Source: Desulfobacteraceae bacterium (GTDB lineage Bacteria; Desulfobacterota; Desulfobacteria; Desulfobacterales; JAABRJ01). From it: a stretch of 5,014 nucleotides of DNA. Below are positions 1 to 4,930 of this stretch, piece after piece. The notes under the pieces are model-generated. The model had not been told where the DNA came from. It searched no databases and worked only from the letters and a program-made list of their open reading frames with translations. The stretch covers positions 1 to 5,014 of the forward strand of contig JAABRJ010000168.1 in NCBI GenBank assembly GCA_011390985.1, read 5' to 3'. The translations under genes were made by a program, and so were the position numbers. Every line of letters begins with the position of its first letter. The stretch's first letter is position 1.

Positions 1-176
1 CTTGGCGCTCCTTTCGAAACAATATTGTTTTTGGGATTTTTATCGGTCACCAAATTTAAATACCTTCCACTTATGTTGGTTTGGTCGGTTTTTCAAGTCA
101 AAATTTCAGAAATATTTTGCCTTGGCAAGAAAAGTGCGGAGGAAACATTCCTTTTGTAATCGGCTGAAATAATTAA
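1..176. other. AT-rich intergenic stretch, no supported gene
   Basis: I see no supported gene here. Two + frames are open from the left edge, one to a TAA at 157-159 and one to a TAA at 170-172. Their translations are rich in Phe, Cys and Trp and resemble no family I recognise, so an upstream CDS tail is possible but unsupported. A 14-nt palindrome (AAACAATATTGTTT) lies at 17-30. On the minus strand an AGGAG (+ strand CTCCT at 8-12) sits 7 nt from the window edge, which would fit a leftward gene starting just outside. The stretch is followed directly by the terminator at 177-209. Confidence 0.5.
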
Positions 177-209
177 CGACTGTAATAAATTTTATTACAG
201 TCGCTTTTT
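177..209 (+). terminator. Strong intrinsic terminator
   Basis: CGACTGTAATAAA (177-189) and TTTATTACAGTCG (191-203) are exact reverse complements around one central base. They are followed by C and five T (205-209). A perfect stem plus T-run is the hallmark of Rho-independent termination for rightward transcription. It would end an upstream + transcript or small RNA and insulate the tRNA-tuf promoter at 354. The left flank is AT-rich without a clean A-run, so bidirectional action is less likely. Confidence 0.85.
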
Positions 210-353
210 GGCTGCTACCGAGCGGTGGCCTAAATTAAATTTAATAAACTGAAAATACAGAGAATTAATTCAAAATCAAAAAAGACGCAGGCAAACGGCA
301 CAGCTTCTCCGGGAAGAATTTGAATGAAAAACCACTAAATTCGCCGAAAAACA
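210..353. other. AT-rich region upstream of the operon promoter
   Basis: No ORF of credible length is present. The ATG at 325 hits a stop after four codons. A small stem (CTACC/GGTGG, 214-218 with 223-227, loop GAGC) follows the terminator. The remainder is A/T-rich with several short A-tracts and a TTAAATTTAA-type repeat around 233-246. Such DNA upstream of a stable-RNA promoter could act as an UP element or bind Fis-like or H-NS-like proteins, but no specific site can be named. Confidence 0.4.
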
Positions 354-381
354 TTGTAAAATTTTGTTTTCGGGTTATAAT
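354..381 (+). promoter_or_regulatory. Sigma70-type promoter of the tRNA-tuf operon
   Basis: A perfect -10 box TATAAT lies at 376-381. TTGTAA at 354-359 matches the -35 consensus TTGACA at four of six positions, with a 16-nt spacer. The flanking upstream DNA is A/T-rich. Predicted transcription start is about 387-389. It is the best match to a housekeeping promoter in the 300 bases between the terminator and the first tRNA, and it is correctly oriented, so I infer that it drives the tRNA cluster and at least tuf. Confidence 0.7.
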
Positions 382-387
382 TGCTCT

Positions 388-514
388 TATTCCAAAATTT
401 TAACTAAATTTTTTGGCTTGCTAATTTCTGAAAAGATCGTTAAATGGCAAAGTTCTTTTCGGCTGGGCCTGAAATTGAGGTCCGGCCGACAAGGTTGGCT
501 GTTTTTGAAATAAA
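388..514 (+). promoter_or_regulatory. Structured operon leader, attenuator-like
   Basis: The predicted ~127-nt leader before the first tRNA has successive stem-loops. CCAAAA/TTTTGG (392-397 with 411-416) comes first, then GAAAAGA/TCTTTTC (430-436 with 454-460). Next is a 10-bp stem GGCTGGGCCT/AGGTCCGGCC (461-470 with 478-487, two G-U pairs, 7-nt loop). The last is a terminator-like hairpin at 483-501. The third and fourth share bases 483-487 and cannot form together, which is the logic of an attenuator. No leader peptide or tRNA-binding (T-box) motif is visible, so the signal, if any, is unknown. The stems may instead serve RNase processing of the tRNA precursor. Confidence 0.45.
483..506 (+). 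terminator. Possible leader terminator before the first tRNA
   Basis: Bases 483-490 pair with 494-501 (eight pairs, two of them G-U) across an AAG loop, followed directly by TTTTT at 502-506. The form is that of a short intrinsic terminator. It lies downstream of the promoter and only 9 nt before tRNA-Thr, so full termination would silence the operon; partial or conditional termination is more plausible. The three-base loop and the G-U pairs make it weaker than the terminator at 177-209. Confidence 0.4.
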
Positions 515-587
515 GCCAGCGTAGCTCAGTTGGTAGAGCTACTGATTTGTAATCAGTGGGTCGGGGGTTCGAGTCCCTCCGCTGGCT
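515..587 (+). tRNA. tRNA-Thr (anticodon TGT), CCA not encoded
   Basis: A complete cloverleaf is visible. The acceptor GCCAGCG pairs with CGCTGGC (580-586), and the D stem is GCTC/GAGC. The anticodon stem ACTGA/TCAGT encloses the loop TTTGTAA with anticodon TGT at 548-550. A five-base variable loop follows, then the T stem GGGGG/CCCTC with loop TTCGAGT. The discriminator is T587. The next bases are TCA (588-590), so the 3' CCA must be added by tRNA nucleotidyltransferase, unlike the other four tRNAs of the window. It reads ACA and, by wobble, ACG threonine codons. It is the first gene of the operon, 15 nt before tRNA-Tyr. Confidence 0.96.
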
Positions 588-602
588 TCACAGGTAGCAC
601 GC

Positions 603-687
603 GGTGGGGTTCCCGAGTGGCCAAAGGGAACAGACTGTAAATCTGTCGGCAAAGCCTTCGGAGGTTCGAATCCTCCCCCCACCACCA
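603..687 (+). tRNA. tRNA-Tyr (anticodon GTA)
   Basis: A class II tRNA with a long variable arm (647-659). The acceptor GGTGGGG (603-609) pairs with CCCCACC (677-683). The anticodon stem ACAGA/TCTGT surrounds the loop CTGTAAA with anticodon GTA at 637-639. The T arm is GGAGG-TTCGAAT-CCTCC. Discriminator A684 is usual for bacterial tRNA-Tyr, and CCA is encoded at 685-687. It decodes UAU and UAC. It lies between tRNA-Thr and a 160-nt spacer before tRNA-Gly, the same order as the thrU-tyrU-glyT-thrT cluster ahead of tufB in E. coli. Confidence 0.97.
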
Positions 688-703
688 CCCAAAAAGTGAG
701 TTG

Positions 704-762
704 CATGTAGGAGATCCATCCGTCGAGATGAATCGCTTGGGAACTACATGGCTTCCTGCATG
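704..762. repeat. Nested inverted repeats in the Tyr-Gly tRNA spacer
   Basis: CATGTAG at 704-710 is exactly complementary to CTACATG at 744-750 (33-nt loop). The same left arm, extended to CATGTAGGA (704-712), also pairs over nine bases with TCCTGCATG at 754-762 (one G-U). Inside is a smaller stem CATC/GATG (717-720 with 727-730). The two long pairings exclude each other. They lie in the 160-nt spacer (688-847) that otherwise holds no gene. A role in tRNA precursor processing is possible; nothing in the sequence proves one. Confidence 0.5.
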
Positions 763-847
763 AATCTTGTTGAATTTTCCGCAGCCTTTTTTCGGCGTTT
801 TCCACCGTGGTTGCAGGCGTCGGCAGACGGAAGATCAGGTACGCAGG

Positions 848-923
848 GCGGGAGTAGCTCAGTTGGTAGAGCTTCAGCCTTCCAAGCTGAATGTCGCGAG
901 TTCGAGCCTCGTCTCCCGCTCCA
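848..923 (+). tRNA. tRNA-Gly (anticodon TCC)
   Basis: The acceptor GCGGGAG (848-854) pairs with CTCCCGC (913-919), and the D stem is GCTC/GAGC. The anticodon stem TCAGC/GCTGA surrounds the loop CTTCCAA with anticodon TCC at 881-883. The T arm is GCGAG-TTCGAGC-CTCGT with one G-U pair. Discriminator T920 is normal for bacterial tRNA-Gly, and CCA is encoded at 921-923. It reads GGA and GGG. GGG is a frequent glycine codon in the tuf gene downstream, so this tRNA serves its operon neighbour directly. Confidence 0.97.
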
Positions 924-981
924 CCTGCTTTTTAGGAAAATTGCCGAACTTGGCCAAGACAAGTCCGCTTCTAAATTCCAA

Positions 982-1058
982 GCCCACGTAGCTCAGCAGG
1001 TAGAGCGCTTCCTTGGTAAGGAAGAGGTTCACCGGTTCGATTCCGGTCGTGGGCTCCA
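982..1058 (+). tRNA. tRNA-Thr (anticodon GGT)
   Basis: The acceptor GCCCACG (982-988) pairs with CGTGGGC (1048-1054), and the D stem is GCTC/GAGC. The anticodon stem CTTCC/GGAAG surrounds TTGGTAA with anticodon GGT at 1015-1017. The T arm is ACCGG-TTCGATT-CCGGT, the discriminator is T1055 and CCA is encoded at 1056-1058. It reads ACC and ACU. One oddity: the variable loop is six bases (AGGTTC, 1025-1030), where class I tRNAs normally have four or five and E. coli tRNA-Thr has AGGTC. The gene is 103 nt ahead of tuf. Confidence 0.96.
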
Positions 1059-1161
1059 TATCCACCTGATTTGGGCCGTCGCAGCGATGAAACCGAACGG
1101 CTCGCGGGAAATACTGCTGAATTTTTGAATAGCCTCAAAAAACGCAGGGGAGGACCAGACG
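1059..1161 (+). other. Spacer between tRNA-Thr and tuf with one hairpin and the tuf ribosome site
   Basis: This 103-nt spacer has a stem GGGCCGT/ACGGCTC (1073-1079 with 1097-1103, one G-U). There is no T-run after it, so it is not a terminator and is more likely part of the tRNA/mRNA processing region. A strong Shine-Dalgarno GGAGG (1149-1153) lies 8 nt before the tuf ATG. No promoter-like pair of boxes is seen, which supports co-transcription of tuf with the tRNAs. Confidence 0.5.
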
Positions 1162-2355
<1,194 letters not shown>

Positions 2356-2371
2356 GCGGAGGAATATTCAG

Positions 2372-2521
2372 GTGCGAATCATCATTACCTTGGCGTGTTC
2401 GGAGTGTAAGCGCCGCAACTACACCACCACCAAAAACAAGCGAACCACTCCGGACAAGCTTGAATTCAAAAAGTATTGCAGGTTTTGCAAGCAGCATACC
2501 CTGCACAAGGAAACCAAGTAA
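2372..2521 (+). CDS. rpmG: Large-subunit ribosomal protein bL33
   Basis: A 49-residue CDS starting with GTG, preceded by GGAGG (2358-2362) nine bases upstream and only 16 nt after the tuf stop. The translation begins M-R-I-I-I-T-L-A-C-S-E-C and contains RNYTTTKNKR and LEFKKYC, typical of L33, and its length fits the family. Four cysteines in two pairs (Cys9/Cys12 and Cys36/Cys39) form the zinc-ribbon, or C+, variant; zinc-free paralogues lack them. L33 binds 23S rRNA near the tRNA exit site of the 50S subunit. The gene is easily missed because of its size and GTG start. Position between tuf and tRNA-Trp/secE is common in bacteria. Its codon choice (mostly ACC threonine) resembles the downstream ribosomal genes, not tuf. 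Confidence 0.96.
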   Translation: MRIIITLACSECKRRNYTTTKNKRTTPDKLEFKKYCRFCKQHTLHKETK

Positions 2522-2550
2522 CCCCGATGCCGAGCTGATCGGCGGACGGC

Positions 2551-2566
2551 GCGCCCGCAAGGGCGT
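2551..2566 (+). other. GNRA-capped hairpin between rpmG and tRNA-Trp
   Basis: GCGCCC (2551-2556) pairs with GGGCGT (2561-2566, one G-U pair) around a GCAA tetraloop. A second small stem (GCCG/CGGC, 2529-2532 with 2540-2543) precedes it. There is no T-run downstream (CTTGG follows), so this is not a terminator. Placed 30 nt after the rpmG stop and 19 nt before tRNA-Trp, it could stabilise the tuf-rpmG mRNA end when RNase P cuts out the tRNA. That role is inference. Confidence 0.5.
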
Positions 2567-2585
2567 CTTGGCGGATGGGTGATGC

Positions 2586-2661
2586 AGGCCAGTAGCTCGA
2601 ATGGTAGAGCATCGGACTCCAAATCCGGGTGTTGGGGGTTCGAATCCCTCCTGGCCTGCCA
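2586..2661 (+). tRNA. tRNA-Trp (anticodon CCA)
   Basis: The acceptor AGGCCAG (2586-2592) pairs with CTGGCCT (2651-2657), and the D stem is GCTC/GAGC. The anticodon stem TCGGA/TCCGG surrounds CTCCAAA with anticodon CCA at 2619-2621. The variable loop is GTGTT and the T arm GGGGG-TTCGAAT-CCCTC. Discriminator G2658 is the usual Trp identity base, and CCA is encoded at 2659-2661. It lies between rpmG and secE, a position conserved in many bacteria. A run of six T (2665-2670) follows four bases after the mature 3' end, so some termination or trimming there is possible. Confidence 0.97.
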
Positions 2662-2702
2662 ACCTTTTTTATTGGCCCCAAAAATGGTGTTTTAGGAACG
2701 CA

Positions 2703-3101
2703 ATGGGACGGTTACTGCGGAAAAAACCGGCGGTAAAAAAGAAGCAAGAACAGGAGCAGGCCAGTTCGACGGACGTGCCGGCTGCGAAGCCTGAGACGCC
2801 AACCTCGAAGGCGACCCTTTTCGCTGATCCGGCGCTTGATGTCAAACGGCCGGCCGCGGCCCCCAAAAAACTCTCTTTTGGCGCCAAGCCTACCGCTGTC
2901 CATCAGGAAAAGAACATTCTCGACAAATCGGTTCAATTTTTACGTGAAGTGAAGGTTGAGCTTAAAAAGGTCACCTGGCCGACACGCAAGCAGGCGATTG
3001 GTTCGACGGTCGTTGTCATCGTGGTGGTCATGATCGTCTCACTGTTTCTCGGGGTTGTCGATATGGGGTTGTCCAGCATGATTCGGGCGGTCCTGCCATA
3101 G
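2703..3101 (+). CDS. secE: Preprotein translocase subunit SecE
   Basis: SecE clamps SecY in the inner-membrane SecYEG channel. The 132-aa product has the family core at residues 78-132. An amphipathic surface helix holds the conserved REVKVELKKVTWPTRKQ motif (81-97), followed by one hydrophobic membrane segment (about 100-119). Residues 1-75 form a Lys/Ala/Pro-rich, presumably disordered and cytosolic, extension. The short single-span SecE core needs only about 60 residues, whereas E. coli SecE (127 aa, three spans) fills that length with two additional membrane helices, which this protein lacks. The ATG at 2703 has AGGA (2694-2697) five bases upstream. A longer in-frame reading from 2601 would run through the mature tRNA-Trp and is rejected. 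nusG starts 14 nt after the stop, the classical secE-nusG pairing. Confidence 0.96.
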   Translation: MGRLLRKKPAVKKKQEQEQASSTDVPAAKPETPTSKATLFADPALDVKRPAAAPKKLSFGAKPTAVHQEKNILDKSVQFLREVKVELKKVTWPTRKQAIGSTVVVIVVVMIVSLFLGVVDMGLSSMIRAVLP

Positions 3102-3115
3102 ACGGGGGAAAGATA

Positions 3116-3643
3116 GTGGCATTCAGATGGTATATCGTTCATGTTTACTCGGGCTTTGAGGGCAAGGTCAAGCAGGCGCTCGAAGACCGTATCGCCACTT
3201 CGCCGCACCCTGAAAAATTCAAAGAAGTGCTGCTGCCGACGGAAGAGGTGGTGGAGCTGGTAAAAGGCAAGCGCAAAACAACCTCGAGAAAATTTTACCC
3301 TGGCTATATCCTGGTCCGCATGGAGTTGGACGAGGAAACCTGGCACATCGTCAATGACACGGCAAAAGTCACGGGATTTCTGGGTGGCAAGAAGCCGACA
3401 CCCATTTCCGATGAAGAGGCCGAGCAGATCCTCAACCGGATGGAGGCCGGCAAACTGAAGCCGCAGCCCAAATATCTGTTCGAGCCGGGGGACGAGATCC
3501 GCGTGATCGACGGTCCCTTCAACAACTTCAACGGAACCGTTGAAGATGTGAACCCCGAAAAGGGTAAGATAAAAGTTCTGGTCAGCATTTTTGGACGTTC
3601 TACACCGGTAGAACTGGAATTTGTGCAGGTCACCAAGTTGTAG
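3116..3643 (+). CDS. nusG: Transcription termination/antitermination factor NusG
   Basis: NusG binds RNA polymerase through its N-terminal NGN domain, and Rho or ribosomal protein S10 through its KOW domain. The 175-aa product is of normal length. The NGN domain runs from about 3 to 110, with WYIVHVYSGFE (5-15), the FYPGYILV strand (60-67) and GFLGG (87-91). A linker is followed by the KOW domain (about 122-175) with GDEIRVIDGPF and Asn-Gly at 139-140. VSIFGR (156-161) includes the Phe equivalent to E. coli Phe165, which contacts Rho and S10. GTG is the start: the next in-frame ATG is residue 69, and GGGGGA (3104-3109) lies six bases upstream. It is almost contiguous with secE and 44 nt ahead of rplK. 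Confidence 0.98.
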   Translation: MAFRWYIVHVYSGFEGKVKQALEDRIATSPHPEKFKEVLLPTEEVVELVKGKRKTTSRKFYPGYILVRMELDEETWHIVNDTAKVTGFLGGKKPTPISDEEAEQILNRMEAGKLKPQPKYLFEPGDEIRVIDGPFNNFNGTVEDVNPEKGKIKVLVSIFGRSTPVELEFVQVTKL

Positions 3644-3659
3644 GGTCAGGTGCGCTTAA

Positions 3660-3682
3660 CCTTCCCTGCTCAGGAGTAAAGG
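3660..3682 (+). promoter_or_regulatory. Hairpin over the rplK ribosome-binding site, candidate L1 control region
   Basis: CCTT (3660-3663) can pair with AAGG (3679-3682), and CCT (3665-3667) with AGG (3672-3674). The two short helices are separated by an asymmetric internal loop (one base against AGTA). This covers both Shine-Dalgarno candidates of rplK, AGGAG at 3672-3676 and AAAGGA at 3678-3683. In E. coli, L1 represses the rplK-rplA mRNA by binding near this point, and known L1 sites are two short helices with an asymmetric loop. The site here is inferred from shape and position, and its stems are weak. Confidence 0.35.
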
Positions 3683-3687
3683 AAAAA

Positions 3688-4110
3688 ATGGCAAAAAAGG
3701 TAATGGCTCAGATAAAGTTGCAGGTTACTGCCGGGAAGGCCAACCCATCCCCCCCGATCGGGCCTGCGCTCGGGCAGCACGGCGTCAACATCATGGACTT
3801 TTGCAAAGCCTTCAACGCCCGCACCGCAAACGACGAAGGTATGATTATTCCCGTGGTTATCACCGTCTATCAGGACCGAAGCTTCACCTTTATCACCAAG
3901 ACCCCGCCGGCTTCCGTGTTGCTGAAAAAAGCGGCTAAAATCGCAAAGGGCTCCGGGGATCCCAAAAAAACCAAGATAGCCAAAGTGACCCGGAAGCAGG
4001 TCGAGGAAATCGCACAGCAAAAAATGGCGGACCTGAATGCCTATGATCTGGAGGCGGCCAGTAAGATCGTTGCTGGAACGGCGAGAAGCATGGGGATCGA
4101 GGTCGTTTGA
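3688..4110 (+). CDS. rplK: Large-subunit ribosomal protein uL11
   Basis: L11 binds the 23S rRNA GTPase-associated centre, where EF-G, EF-Tu and stringent-factor RelA act, and forms the base of the L10-L12 stalk. The product is 140 aa, close to the family norm. The N-terminal domain carries the proline-rich helix of NPSPPIGPALGQHGVNIMDF (19-38), the region where thiopeptide antibiotics bind. The RNA-binding C-terminal domain begins about residue 72 and ends with the family signature GTARSMGIEV (130-139). The start is the usual MAKKV, with AGGAG 11 nt and AAAGGA 4 nt upstream. The TGA stop lies 23 nt before the rplA ATG, so the two are probably translationally linked. Confidence 0.99.
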   Translation: MAKKVMAQIKLQVTAGKANPSPPIGPALGQHGVNIMDFCKAFNARTANDEGMIIPVVITVYQDRSFTFITKTPPASVLLKKAAKIAKGSGDPKKTKIAKVTRKQVEEIAQQKMADLNAYDLEAASKIVAGTARSMGIEVV

Positions 4111-4133
4111 TAAAAAGGAGCGAGTTAGATAAA

Positions 4134-4838
4134 ATGCCGAAGCGCGGTAAAAAATATACAAACAACAGGGCCAAGGTCGACGCAAGTAAACGCTACGATT
4201 TCTCCGAAGCGGTGCAGTTGGCGATTGATTCATCCTACGCCAAATTTGACGAAACCATCGATGTTGCCGTTCGCTTGGGGGTAGACCCCCGGCATGCCGA
4301 CCAGATGGTGCGCGGTACCGTGGTTCTCCCCAACGGGTTGGGCAAAGAAGTCAGGGTTCTGGTATTCGCAAAAGGCGAGAAAGAGAAGGAAGCCGTCGAC
4401 GGGGGGGCCGATTTTGTCGGCAACGAAGACCTGATCGAAAAAATCAAGGAAGGCTGGTTCGATTTCGACAAGGCCGTGGCGACGCCGGACATGATGGGCG
4501 CCGTCGGAAAAATTGGCCGACTGCTCGGGCCACGGGGCTTGATGCCCAATGCCAAGACCGGTACCGTGACCTTTGATGTCGCCAAGGCCGTGTCTGAACT
4601 CAAGGCCGGTAAAATCGATTTTCGCGTTGAAAAGGCCGGCATCGTTCACGTCCCCATGGGCAAGGTCTCGTTTGGTGCCCAGAAAATCCTTGAAAATCTG
4701 ACGGCCTTCCTGGAGACCATCGTGCGGATCAAGCCGGCCTCGGCCAAAGGCACCTACCTGAGGACCATTGCGGTATCGACAACCATGGGCCCCGGTATTA
4801 AAATCGACTCTGGATTCGTTAAAGAACTGATCAAGTAG
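4134..4838 (+). CDS. rplA: Large-subunit ribosomal protein uL1
   Basis: L1 forms the mobile L1 stalk of the 50S subunit, helps eject deacylated tRNA from the E site, and represses its own rplK-rplA mRNA. From ATG 4134 the product is 234 aa, the same as E. coli L1, starting MPKRGKKY as the family does. Conserved blocks are LLGPRGLMPNAK (130-141) in the hinge/domain II region, and the C-terminal rRNA-binding strands through TMGPG (217-221). AAGGAG (4115-4120) is 13 nt upstream, rather far. A longer reading from TTG 4107, overlapping the rplK stop by four bases, would add nine residues not seen in the family and is disfavoured. Codons are mainly C-ending (ACC 9 of 13 Thr). Confidence 0.98.
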   Translation: MPKRGKKYTNNRAKVDASKRYDFSEAVQLAIDSSYAKFDETIDVAVRLGVDPRHADQMVRGTVVLPNGLGKEVRVLVFAKGEKEKEAVDGGADFVGNEDLIEKIKEGWFDFDKAVATPDMMGAVGKIGRLLGPRGLMPNAKTGTVTFDVAKAVSELKAGKIDFRVEKAGIVHVPMGKVSFGAQKILENLTAFLETIVRIKPASAKGTYLRTIAVSTTMGPGIKIDSGFVKELIK

Positions 4839-4849
4839 TTTCCACCGAA

Positions 4850-4880
4850 GCACCGCCCGCGGGGCCAATCGCCGCGGTGC
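4850..4880 (+). other. GC-rich hairpin after rplA
   Basis: GCACCGC (4850-4856) is exactly complementary to GCGGTGC (4874-4880), around a 17-nt loop that can form smaller stems of its own. It starts 11 nt after the rplA stop. No T-run follows (GGCCATAATC), so it is not a normal intrinsic terminator. An mRNA processing or 3'-end stabilising element between the rplKA and rplJL segments is plausible. Confidence 0.55.
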
Positions 4881-4930
4881 GGCCATAATCGCCAACACAA
4901 TTTATGCGGTGCATGCCGCTAGATTGTCTG

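Noticed and set aside
382..390. TGCTCTTAT resembles the boxA antitermination element TGCTCTTTA of rRNA leaders.
   Set aside because: It directly abuts the -10 box, so the predicted transcription start lies inside it and most of it would not be transcribed.
418..445. Second promoter in the leader: TTGCTA (418-423) and TTAAAT (440-445), 16-nt spacer.
   Set aside because: Only four of six matches in each box, and it competes with the much better promoter at 354-381; left out as a feature.
748..1128. Plus-strand ORFs of 126 and 74 codons across tRNA-Gly and tRNA-Thr.
   Set aside because: They run through two well-formed tRNA genes, and the translations are typical tRNA read-through artefacts.
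2662..2670. Terminator after tRNA-Trp (six T at 2665-2670).
   Set aside because: No separate hairpin abuts the T-run; the only stem is the tRNA acceptor itself, and secE needs read-through. Mentioned under tRNA-Trp only.
2601..2702. In-frame extension of secE upstream to an ATG at 2601.
   Set aside because: It would be translated from within the mature tRNA-Trp and has no Shine-Dalgarno; the ATG at 2703 has AGGA at good spacing.
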